NCBI RefSeq assembly: GCF_009193175.1 | Contig: NZ_VUKE01000007.1 | Coordinates: 1-64,000, forward strand | Length of the DNA stretch: 64,000 nt | Reading direction: 5' to 3' | Origin: Georgenia ruanii | GTDB lineage: Bacteria; Actinomycetota; Actinomycetes; Actinomycetales; Actinomycetaceae | Part shown: one piece after another, positions 1-10,135 of the stretch | How the letters are laid out: each line of letters begins with the position of its first letter | How positions within the stretch are numbered: position 1 is the stretch's first letter | The notes under the pieces: model-generated | Told to the model about the DNA's origin: nothing | Databases searched by the model: none | Seen by the model: the letters and a program-made list of their open reading frames with translations, nothing else | Program-made: the position numbers and the translations under genes

Positions 1-1118
1 CCCGCCGCCGCGCCGGCGCCCGCCGCGCCGGTGTCGGCGCCGGTCCCGGCCGGCGCGCCCGCCGTCGCTGCCGCGGCCCCGGCGGGGCCGGTGGGCGCGG
101 CGCCGGGCGAGGCGTCGGCGGGCGGCAGGAGCTGGTCGATGGGCACGCTCACGCGCACCTCGGTGCGGAAGATGCCCGGGTCGCCCAGGCGCATCCCGCG
201 CCGCTGGCGCATCAGCAGGTGGATCGGCGGGAGCATCGCCTCCCCCGCCGCTGGCGGTGAGCCACCACCGGGCAGCCGCGCGGCAGGCGCACCACCACCA
301 CCGGCACCGGCACCCGCGGTCGCGGCGGGCGGGCCCGCGCCCGGTGGATCGGCGTCTGGCGGATCGGCATCGGGTGGACGGCCATCGGCGCCGGCATGGC
401 CACCGCCGGGCGGATCGGCCGCGGACGGATCGGCGTCGGCGCGGGAGCCGGCCGGTGTCGCGCCGGCCTCCGCGGCGCCGGCCGTGCCGGCGGCGCGATC
501 CGGGCCGCTTCCGCCGCTGGCGACGCCCTCGGGGCCGCTCGTGGCGCCGGCGACATCCCCGTCCGCGGCGCTGCCGCTGGCCGCTGCGCCGTCACTCCCG
601 GTTCTCGCGCCGGTGGTGTCGTCGGGCGGGCCGCCTTCGCGGTCCGCGCTCCCGTTGTCGCCGCGGTCGCCGTCGCCGTCGCTGTCGGCGTCGGCGTCGG
701 CGCCGCCCGGGGTGAGGTGGTCGGTGGGGTCGTGACGCGGGCAGGTGCAGTGCCCGGCCGGCGGGCCCGCGGTGCCGGTGTGCAACGCCCCGGCGGCCAG
801 CGCGAACAACGCCTCCGCGCGCAGCACGTCCACGCTGCGCGGATCCCCGTCCGCCCGCGCCGCCCGCGCGGCGTTGGTCAACAACAGATCGAACGGGACC
901 GCGTCCTCCGCCCCCGCCACCACATACATCGACGCCATCCCGTCGGCCAACGCCCGCGGATGCGTCACGTGCTGGCCCCGCACCGCCCGCGCGTGCCGCG
1001 CCGCGGCCTCCTCCGGGTCCACCTTGACCAGCTCGCGGGCCAGGTCCCGGGTGATCTGGTTGTGCGTGCGCCCCGCCGCCGTGGCCAGCACGTCGTGCTG
1101 GACCGTCCAGGCCACGTC
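1..1118 (-). pseudogene. DUF222-family protein, 3' part (separated from its 5' part by an IS21 element; runs off the window)
   Basis: On the minus strand an open frame without a stop runs from the IS edge to the window edge. It starts DVAWTVQHDVLATAAGRT and continues with the DUF222-typical stretch ending in GDPRSVDVLRAEALFALAAG. A long low-complexity linker rich in Ala, Asp, Gly and Pro follows, with repeats of the form DADPP (about positions 300-720), then an ordered stretch containing EVRVSVPIDQLL. The HNH nuclease domain usual at the C-terminus of this family would lie left of the window. The frame is exactly continuous with the fragment at 3745-4530 once the IS and one target copy are removed, so this is one gene split in two. 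It has no start of its own and is probably not expressed as a working protein. Confidence 0.85.
1113..1118. repeat. Target-site duplication, left copy (CACGTC)
   Basis: CACGTC directly abuts the left end of the IS and recurs at the right end (3745-3750). Keeping one copy restores the DUF222 reading frame. Confidence 0.88.
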
Positions 1119-1144
1119 TGGGAATGACAACCTCATTTGGCCCC
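1119..1144. repeat. IS21 left terminal inverted repeat
   Basis: Starts TGGGAATGACAACC and ends TTGGCCCC. It pairs with 3719-3744 at 19 of 26 positions. A further copy of TTTGGCCCCAC follows at 1160-1170. Confidence 0.85.
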
Positions 1145-1253
1145 ACTGTGCTGGTTTGATTTGGCCCCACCCGGGGTCGTGCTGCTGAGTTGCCGGGCGA
1201 CCGCTTCCGTCTCGATGTCGGGAAGGGTGGGGGCCGGCTAGGGGGCTGGTGGT

Positions 1254-2075
1254 TCAGCTTGGGGCGGTGGCTCCCTTCTGCGCGCGGGTGGCGCGGAGGC
1301 GGTAGCTGCTGGTGCCGGTGTTGATGAGGTGGGCGTTGAAGGTCAGGCGGTCGACGACGGCGGCGGCGAGGCGGGGGTCGGTGAAGGTGGCGCCCCATTC
1401 GGAGAAGGGGGCGTTGGAGGCGCAGGCGATCGAGGCGCGTTCCTCGCGTTCGGTGATGATCTGGAAGAGCAGCTCGGCGCCGCGGGGGTCGAGGTGGACG
1501 TAGCCGACCTCGTCGAGGCAGAGCAGGTCGATGCGGGCGTAGCGGCCGACGACGCGGGAGAGCTGGTGAGTGTCGGCGGCCTCGGCGAGCTCGTTGACCA
1601 GGGCCGCGGTGGTCACGTACCTGACCCGGCGGCCCTGCTCGGCGGCGGCGGTGCCCAGGGCGATGAGCAGGTGGGTCTTGCCGGTGCCGGAGTCGCCGAG
1701 CAGGACGAGGGGCTCGCCGGCGTCGATCCACGCCCCGGTGGCCAGGTGGGCCAGGGTTGCCGCGGGCAGGTCGGCGATCGCGGTCGCGTCGAAGTCCTCT
1801 AGGCGCTTGGCGCGGGGGAACTTCGCTTCCTGGACGCGGCGGACGCGGCGGCGGGCGTCGCGGTCGTCGCACTCGGCGACGAGGACCTCGGCGAGGTAGG
1901 CGGTGTGGGTCAGTCGTTCCCGGGCCGCGGCGGCAGCGAGCTCGCCGGCCTGTTCCCTCACGGTGGGCAGGCCCAGGGTGCGGCACGCCGCGGTGACGGC
2001 TGCGGAGGCGGCCGGGTCGGACAGGGCGGTGACCGCCGGTCGGGCTCGCGCCGCGGCGGCGGTGGCGGTGCTCAT
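1254..2075 (-). CDS. istB: IstB-type transposition helper ATPase
   Basis: AAA+ ATPase (273 aa) that assists the IstA transposase in target selection. It shows a Walker A GDSGTGKT, a Walker B DLLCLDEVG and the family motif IACASNAPFSEWG near the C-terminus. The chosen ATG at 2075 overlaps the istA stop as ATGA, which implies translational coupling. Length is normal for IstB (about 250-280 aa) and there is no frameshift, so the protein should be functional. The N-terminal 20 residues are Ala-rich and variable. It belongs to the IS21 element that splits the DUF222 gene. Confidence 0.93.
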   Translation of the reverse strand: MSTATAAAARARPAVTALSDPAASAAVTAACRTLGLPTVREQAGELAAAAARERLTHTAYLAEVLVAECDDRDARRRVRRVQEAKFPRAKRLEDFDATAIADLPAATLAHLATGAWIDAGEPLVLLGDSGTGKTHLLIALGTAAAEQGRRVRYVTTAALVNELAEAADTHQLSRVVGRYARIDLLCLDEVGYVHLDPRGAELLFQIITEREERASIACASNAPFSEWGATFTDPRLAAAVVDRLTFNAHLINTGTSSYRLRATRAQKGATAPS

Positions 2076-3613
2076 GCCCCGACCCCCAGCAGGTCGTCGT
2101 AGCGGTCCAGGGACGGGGCGGGCCTGGCATCGACCGGCACACCGTCCGGCACCTCGACCGGTGTGCCGGCGCTGGCGTGGTGGTGGCGGCGGGCCTCGAC
2201 GGCGACGAGATCGGGGTCGAAGCAGCCCGTCGTCACCGCGGCACGCATGCCGGCCTGGACCGCGGTGACCGGCAGGGTGCGGTGCAGCAGCAGGACCCCG
2301 ACCAGGGCGCGGGTGCCCTCCCGGTCCCCGCCCGCGGCCCTGGCGGCGTCCCAGAACCGCTGGTGGGCCCGGGTGAAGGTGCCCGCGGCGCGGGCCTGGG
2401 CCAGCGCGGTCGCCCCCGGCAGCGCGCCGGGCTTGCGGGTCAAGACCTCGAGGTAGTGGTCGAGCTGGAGGTCCTCGGTGTTCTTGTGCAGGGACCGGGT
2501 GTGCTCGGCGACGACCCGCCCCTCGGCGATCGCGGTGACCGTGGTGGCGCCGAGGCGGACCTGTAGGCGCCGTCCGGCGTAGCGGGCCGGGACAGAGTAG
2601 AACGACTGCCGCACGCACACCCGCGCCTTCGCGTCGACCCGGCACGACAGCGTCGCGGAGGCGTCGAACGGCCCGCCGGCGGGCAGCGGCCGCAGGCCGG
2701 GCAGCTCCCGGGCCGCCGCGGCCTTGACCGTCTCGGCCCGGCCCGAGATGTACCGGTAGTCGTCCTTCGCGTCCGCGGCGGCCATGTGCTCGTTCAGGTC
2801 GGCCAGCGTGGCGAACTGGGGCATCGGGACCAGATGCCTTCGGCGGAACCGGCCGACCTCGCCTTCGACCCCGCCCTTCTCGTGCGCGCCGTCGATGCCG
2901 GGCAGGCAGTAGAACGAGTCGTACCCGTAGTGCGAGCGCAGCGCGATAAACCGCGGGTTCTCCAGCCGCTGACGGCCCAGCGCCACCCGGAGCACCGCGG
3001 GCTTGAGGTTGTCGTAGCGGATCATTCCCGTCGGCACCCCGCCCAGGCGCTCGAAGGCGCGGACGTGCCCGTCGAGGAAGGACTCCTGGGACTGATTCGC
3101 GTACGCGATGTGGATCGCCTTGCCCGAGTGCGACAGGCGCAGCACGAACATCCATAACCGCATCCAGACCCCGCCGATCTGCGCCCGGAACTCCCCGAAG
3201 TCGACCTCGGCCTCTTCCGCGGGCGGATGCGTCTGGGGCACCGTGACCGCGGCGACCTGAACCCCGATCTCCCGGCGCAGCTCGGCGACCAGGGCCCGCA
3301 CCGACGACTCGGCCACCACCGCTCCCTCCTCCTCCACCAGCCGCTGCCAGACCCTTCGGGCGGTGTGCCGCTGCTTGCGCGGGACCTGCTGGTCGGCGAC
3401 CAGCCAGGCCCGCACCGTGGTCACGTGCGCCCCCAGCACCGGGGCCACCCGGTCCGGGACCTTGCGCGCCGGCGGGGTCGGATCCGCCAACGCCTGCCGC
3501 ACCGTGCGACGGTGCACCTTGTGCTTCGAAGCCAGCGCCCGGATCGACAAACCTTCATCACGGGCGTCTCGTCGGATACGTTCGAACTGCTCCACTCTCG
3601 ACATCTCCTTCAT
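2072..3613 (-). CDS. istA: IstA-type DDE transposase
   Basis: IS21-family transposase (513 aa) that cuts and joins the element ends. The N-terminus has a helix-turn-helix region (SIRALASKHKVHRRTVRQAL). The rve/DDE core follows: first Asp in EVDFGEF, second Asp in IRYDNLKPAV and the Glu in HEKGGVEGEVGRFRR. The C-terminal half binds IstB/DNA in this family. Start chosen at the ATG at 3613, which has AAGGGG 6 nt upstream; the in-frame ATG at 3604 has a purine run directly against it and is less likely. Length is standard and no lesion is seen. The stop overlaps the istB start. Confidence 0.94.
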   Translation of the reverse strand: MKEMSRVEQFERIRRDARDEGLSIRALASKHKVHRRTVRQALADPTPPARKVPDRVAPVLGAHVTTVRAWLVADQQVPRKQRHTARRVWQRLVEEEGAVVAESSVRALVAELRREIGVQVAAVTVPQTHPPAEEAEVDFGEFRAQIGGVWMRLWMFVLRLSHSGKAIHIAYANQSQESFLDGHVRAFERLGGVPTGMIRYDNLKPAVLRVALGRQRLENPRFIALRSHYGYDSFYCLPGIDGAHEKGGVEGEVGRFRRRHLVPMPQFATLADLNEHMAAADAKDDYRYISGRAETVKAAAARELPGLRPLPAGGPFDASATLSCRVDAKARVCVRQSFYSVPARYAGRRLQVRLGATTVTAIAEGRVVAEHTRSLHKNTEDLQLDHYLEVLTRKPGALPGATALAQARAAGTFTRAHQRFWDAARAAGGDREGTRALVGVLLLHRTLPVTAVQAGMRAAVTTGCFDPDLVAVEARRHHHASAGTPVEVPDGVPVDARPAPSLDRYDDLLGVGA

Positions 3614-3718
3614 AACCGGCCCCTTCGCTGATCCGAATCGCCTTGGCAGACGATCCGGACGCTAAGGGCCGGAGGGTCGAGGGTGGGGCCACTTCAAGCC
3701 ATCACTAGCTGGTGAAGC

Positions 3719-3744
3719 GGGGCCACTTCAGACTGGCATACCCA
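3719..3744. repeat. IS21 right terminal inverted repeat
   Basis: Read on the minus strand it starts TGGGTATGCCAG and ends GTGGCCCC, matching the left end. A second copy of the GGGGCCACTTCA unit lies at 3685-3696. Confidence 0.85.
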
Positions 3745-3750
3745 CACGTC
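3745..3750. repeat. Target-site duplication, right copy (CACGTC)
   Basis: Identical to 1113-1118. Together they define the insertion point inside the DUF222 gene. Confidence 0.88.
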
Positions 3751-4530
3751 ATCGGCCACCGGCCCCAACGCGTGCACGATCGTGGCCGCCTTGCGCCAGT
3801 CGAGCACCCCGGCCAACAACGCCTCGCCCGTCTCCGCGAAGCTCCCCCGCAGCCCCGCCCCCACCGCCACCAGCCGCCGCGCCTCGGCCCGGGTGGTCGC
3901 CAACCGCATCGCCAGCTCCGCGACCGTGCCGTTGACCTCCTCGCTGACCCCCGGGGCGATGATCCGCTGGGCGCTCATCGCCGGCATCCGCGCCAGCTCC
4001 GCCGCCGCCAGCGCCGCCCGCCCCGCCGCCCACGCCTCCACCCGCTTGAACGCCGCCACCACCTCCACGCCCGCGTAGGGGTCCAAGGCGGCCACGTCCA
4101 CCCCCTCGAGCACCGCCGCCAGCTGGGCGTCCGGCGCCATCTCCGCCAGCACCGCCGCGGGCAAGTCCTGCGCCAGGCACCCGGCCCGCCCCGGCGGGGG
4201 CGGCACCGACGCCGCCGGCGCCGGCGGGGCCGGGGCGAAGGACTCCGGGCACTCCGCCCGCGCCGCCGCCGCCGCCCACTCCTCCTCGTCCCACCAGCCC
4301 AGCAACGCCCGCGCGTGCCGGTCCCCCTCGATCGCCGCCGCCCGCGCCTCCAGCACCGGGCCCGCCGCCCACGCCGCCCGCTCCGCGGCCTCCTCCGCCT
4401 CGACCTCGGCCCGCGCGGCGGCCATGACCGCCTCCATGTGCCCACACACCCGCCGGTCCGCCGCCACCTCGCAACACGCCCCGGCATCCCCGCCCGGCAC
4501 GGCACCCCCACCCCGCTCTTCTTCGAACAT
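3745..4530 (-). pseudogene. DUF222-family protein, 5' part (interrupted by IS21)
   Basis: The first 262 codons of a DUF222 (13E12-repeat, usually HNH endonuclease) protein. After a variable Ala/Glu-rich N-terminus with a Cys-rich start, the DUF222 core is visible: LDPYAGVEVVAAFKRVEAW, then VNGTVAELAMRLATTRAEAR and EALLAGVLDWRKAATIVHAL. At the IS junction translation runs into the element for 16 residues and stops. Joining VADDV to AWTVQHDVLATAAG at position 1112 restores the family sequence without a frame change. The ATG at 4530 has no Shine-Dalgarno but has TAGGCT exactly 6 nt upstream. DUF222/HNH genes occur in many copies in actinobacteria and their role is not firmly known. Confidence 0.88.
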
Positions 4531-4536
4531 ACGTCC

Positions 4537-4542
4537 AGCCTA
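4537..4542 (-). promoter_or_regulatory. Putative -10 hexamer (TAGGCT) of the DUF222 gene
   Basis: TAGGCT ends 6 nt before the ATG at 4530, a leaderless-type arrangement shared with many genes in this window. Confidence 0.55.
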
Positions 4543-4744
4543 GAACGACCCACCCACACCGACCACGACACCCACCACCCCTGTGGAAACACCGGCCACA
4601 GCGACACGAACCGAGATCGACACGGTGATCACCGACGGCGAGCCAGCTACGCGGAACACCGGCGCCAGCGCGCCGAGGCTGATCCGGACGGCGGGTATGA
4701 GAGACGCGGCAGCCCGGACGGCCGCTGGCAGGCGACGGCGACCG

Positions 4745-6034
4745 TCAGCCTCGCGGGTCGTTCACCACGGCCATGAACACCGGCAGCTCCGTCGGGACGT
4801 GCACGATGCGCACGGCGAACGGCCGGTCAACGGTCATCTCGACCGGCCGTGCCGGCTCCAGCATGGCGCCACTCATCATCCCTGCCTCGGTGGTCGCCGC
4901 CGCGACGGTGCCCGCCTCGTCGATGGACAGCGTCACCTGCTGGCCGACCACCCCGAGGTAGAGCGGCGCGCCGTCGTCCGTCTCGGCGATGCCACGCAGG
5001 TCCGCGGTCGCGGGGGACCACACCGCCCGCACACCGGCGTCACGCAGCCCGTCCGCGAGGTCGACCGCGCTGGTCAGGTGCACGGAGGGCAGCGCCAGGA
5101 CGACGTCGGTGGCGGTCTCCCCCGTCCGCAGGGCGGCGCCGAGCGCCGCCCACTCGTCGCCGGTGAGGGAGGCGGGCGACCTCCCCTTCGAGGGAAGCAC
5201 GACGTCCAGCGCGAAGCCGTCGACGTAGGGCAGGCGCACGGCCTGCCACGGACCGTCCGCCGTGTACGCGACCTCGCCCGTGCGGTGCATCGTCGGCACA
5301 CCGACCCGTGCGCCCGAACCCGTGGTGAAGGGATCGGTGCTGGTCAGCTGCGGGTCGAACGGTGCGGTCCAGGCCGCGGCCAGCAAGACGCTGTTCTGCA
5401 GCACCAGCCGGAGCGACTCGTCGGGCTCGATCCCCGAGTGTTCGATCAGCCCGCCCGAGTGGTGGGCCACCCACGCATCCAGCGCCGCCTTGCCGGAGGC
5501 CCCGGAGAGGTCCGCCGAGGCGACCCCCGCGCCGTAGCCGGCCGCGAGCCGGTCCAGGTAGGCGTCCTGCACGTCCATGCCATCGTCGACGACGACGCGG
5601 CTCGCCAGGTGCAGCACCGGGCGGTGCGGCAGTTTGTCGTCTGACGCGACGGACGGCTCCCCCTCGTGCTGCGACAGCTCGGTCAGCAGCGCGTTGACGG
5701 CCGCAGTTCGAACTTCGCCCGACGCGCCGAGCGCACCGTCCAGCTCGGCGGCGGTGGCGCCGCGGGCGCCCTCGGCCAGCATCGAGAGCACGACGGTGAG
5801 TGAGGCCGGTGAGATGACGGCGTTCTGTCGCGGAGGGGCTCCAGCGAGGAGTTCCGCACCGAGCTCCGTGGTGGCGGCGACGACGTCCGGGACGCCGGCG
5901 GCGTCCACGACCGCCACGTGCTCGCGAGGAACGTCCGACTGCAGCGTGACGCCGTCGTCGGGGCCGCCGCACGTGGCCGTGGCGAGCACCAAGGGAAGGA
6001 CAAGCAGCTTCCCCAGGGTCCCTCGCCGCAACAT
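4745..6034 (-). CDS. Serpin-family protease inhibitor, probably exported
   Basis: Serine protease inhibitor fold (429 aa). Family marks: VISPASLTVVLSMLAEGA near residue 75, the hinge EAGTVAAATT (about 373-382) that precedes the reactive-centre loop, and the C-terminal signature DRPFAVRIVH followed by FMAVVNDP. The hinge has small residues at the insertion positions, so the protein should be inhibitory. The predicted scissile region is around EAGMMSGAML, with small or Met residues, which would suit elastase- or subtilisin-like targets. The N-terminus (MLRRGTLGKLLVLPLVLATATC) is basic then hydrophobic, then Cys22; the box before Cys is not canonical, so lipoprotein or secreted protein are both possible. 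Start 6034 is supported by TAGGTT 7 nt upstream; an earlier ATG at 6085 is less likely. Confidence 0.9.
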   Translation of the reverse strand: MLRRGTLGKLLVLPLVLATATCGGPDDGVTLQSDVPREHVAVVDAAGVPDVVAATTELGAELLAGAPPRQNAVISPASLTVVLSMLAEGARGATAAELDGALGASGEVRTAAVNALLTELSQHEGEPSVASDDKLPHRPVLHLASRVVVDDGMDVQDAYLDRLAAGYGAGVASADLSGASGKAALDAWVAHHSGGLIEHSGIEPDESLRLVLQNSVLLAAAWTAPFDPQLTSTDPFTTGSGARVGVPTMHRTGEVAYTADGPWQAVRLPYVDGFALDVVLPSKGRSPASLTGDEWAALGAALRTGETATDVVLALPSVHLTSAVDLADGLRDAGVRAVWSPATADLRGIAETDDGAPLYLGVVGQQVTLSIDEAGTVAAATTEAGMMSGAMLEPARPVEMTVDRPFAVRIVHVPTELPVFMAVVNDPRG

Positions 6035-6041
6035 ACGGACG

Positions 6042-6047
6042 AACCTA
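6042..6047 (-). promoter_or_regulatory. Putative -10 hexamer (TAGGTT) of the serpin gene
   Basis: Ends 7 nt before the ATG at 6034; no Shine-Dalgarno is present. It supports that start and a leaderless mRNA. Confidence 0.5.
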
Positions 6048-6072
6048 GGTACCACCGTGTGCGCCTGGAAGC

Positions 6073-6151
6073 ACGGGACGATCACGAAGCCACCTGCCAG
6101 GCCACGGGACGGTCACGAAGCCACCTGCCAGACCACGAGACCGTCACAACC
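6073..6151. repeat. 31-bp direct tandem repeat, two full copies and one partial
   Basis: Copies at 6073-6103 and 6104-6134 differ at two positions; a third partial copy (6135-6151) is diverged. The unit starts ACGGGACG and contains CACGAAGCCACCTGCCAG. It lies just upstream of the serpin promoter and downstream of the aconitase terminators. Confidence 0.85.
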
Positions 6152-6195
6152 TCGGCCGCCGCGTCAGACGCGGCCGCGCCAAGGCGCCGCGCGCG

Positions 6196-6252
6196 GCGCG
6201 GCCCCGCCCCTCCGAGAGGGACGGGGCCGCGCGCCCCGCCCTCGAGCGGGGC
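6196..6252 (-). terminator. Tandem hairpin terminators downstream of acn
   Basis: First hairpin 6196-6232: 17-bp stem with one mismatch and a 3-nt loop. Second hairpin 6233-6252: GCCCCGC pairs with GCGGGGC. They follow the aconitase stop at 6268 on the minus strand. There is no strong T-tract, as usual in high-GC hosts. Confidence 0.75.
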
Positions 6253-6267
6253 GGGTGCCGTGCCGGG

Positions 6268-9069
<2,802 letters not shown>

Positions 9070-9335
9070 ATGTGCTCCTCGGCTCGTGCTGGCCTGCGCC
9101 GCGGCGGCTGGCGCCACCCTGCGCGTCCTCGGTCATCGTGCCACGACGACCGTTCGGCGGATATCTCGACATCAAGATACTTCGCGGCGGGCAAGTGTGT
9201 CCACCGACACGCGGGACGGCGCTCGGCTCGCCTGACCTGGACGGACGCATCCCCACGCGTCCCCGCGCCCGTGGGCCCGACGCCGGGTCCCGCCTCGCCG
9301 GGCCACCCGCCCGCACCGCGCGCAGGATGAGGTGC

Positions 9336-10073
9336 ATGGATCCGTGGGATCTGTGGGGCAAGGTCGTCATCGTCACCGGCGCCTCCTCCGGCATCGGTGA
9401 GGCGACGGCGCGCCTGCTCCACGCCGCGGGCGCGCACCCGGTGCTGGCCGCCCGCCGCGGGGATCGGCTCCACCAGCTCAGCGGCAGCCTCGGCGGCGCG
9501 CTGGCGCTCGAGACCGACGTGACAGACCCCGCGGCCGTCAGGAGGCTGGTCGACGCCGCCGTCGAGCGCTTCGGCACGATCGACGGGCTGGTCAACAACG
9601 CCGGCGCTGCGCTGCACACCCCGCTCGACCAGCTCGATCTCGAGGAGTTCATCCGGGTCCTGGACCTCAACGTCGTCAGCGTCGTGGCGTTGATGCAGGC
9701 CGTCCTGCCCGCCATGCGCGCCCAGCGGTCGGGCCGCATCGTCAACGTCGGATCCGGGACCACGAGGAGCCCGCGTCCCGGAATCGGCGCCTACGCGGCG
9801 ACCAAGGCGGCGGCCGACATGCTTACCGCGGTGGCTCGCGAGGAGCTTCAGGACGACGGCATCCGCGTCTCGCTGGTGTCACCGTCGATCACCGCGACCG
9901 AGTTCGCCGGCCGGCAGATGACGCCGGGCCAGGAGCTGGCGCCGGGGCTGGTCGTGCACAGCGCCGAGTACGTCGGGAGGGTGATCCTGCGGGCGCTGCG
10001 GACCGGCGAGGCACGCATCGAGATTCCCCACGGCCCGGAGAGGGCCGACCTCACCGAGCTCCCGTCCCCGTGA
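9336..10073 (+). CDS. Short-chain dehydrogenase/reductase
   Basis: Classical SDR (245 aa), an NAD(P)-dependent oxidoreductase of unknown substrate. Rossmann motif TGASSGIGEA near the N-terminus, NNAG (LVNNAGAAL), catalytic Ser within NVGSGTTRS and the YAATKAAAD motif giving Tyr and Lys. The start at ATG 9336 (MDPWDLWGKVV) is preferred over ATG 9327: CAGGAT ends 7 nt before it, the leaderless-type spacing seen across the window. It is divergent from aconitase and converges on the RNA methyltransferase gene after a 62-nt gap. The neighbours give no clear hint of the substrate. Confidence 0.88.
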   Translation: MDPWDLWGKVVIVTGASSGIGEATARLLHAAGAHPVLAARRGDRLHQLSGSLGGALALETDVTDPAAVRRLVDAAVERFGTIDGLVNNAGAALHTPLDQLDLEEFIRVLDLNVVSVVALMQAVLPAMRAQRSGRIVNVGSGTTRSPRPGIGAYAATKAAADMLTAVAREELQDDGIRVSLVSPSITATEFAGRQMTPGQELAPGLVVHSAEYVGRVILRALRTGEARIEIPHGPERADLTELPSP

Positions 10074-10135
10074 TGGACGGACCCTTCGCGCGGAAGGTGG
10101 CCCCGGGCGCGGCCTTCTCGGCCGAGAGGCTCAGC

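Larger units (their letters stand above)
1119..3744 (-). mobile_element. Complete IS21-family insertion sequence, 2626 bp
   Basis: The element holds istA and istB on the minus strand, overlapping by ATGA as is typical of IS21. Its 26-nt ends are imperfect inverted repeats starting with TGGG, matching at 19 of 26 positions. Each end also carries a second internal copy of the GGCCCC-containing repeat (1160-1170 on the left, about 3685-3696 on the right), as expected for the multiple terminal repeats of IS21. It is flanked by the 6-bp duplication CACGTC and interrupts a DUF222 gene. Both genes look intact and the target duplication is perfect, so the insertion is likely recent and the element may be active. 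There is no passenger gene. Confidence 0.93.

Noticed and set aside
1254-3613. Passenger or resistance gene inside the IS21 element
   Set aside because: istA and istB fill the element; only short non-coding ends remain.
4521-4537. A LexA/SOS-like box (TCGAAC...GT) at the DUF222 start
   Set aside because: Only one half fits the consensus; the second half diverges at several positions.
4583-5644. Plus-strand frame opposite the serpin gene
   Set aside because: The minus-strand reading gives a complete serpin; this one has only GC-driven composition.
6073-6151. CRISPR-like direct repeats
   Set aside because: Units are directly adjacent without spacers, only two and a half copies, and no cas gene is present.
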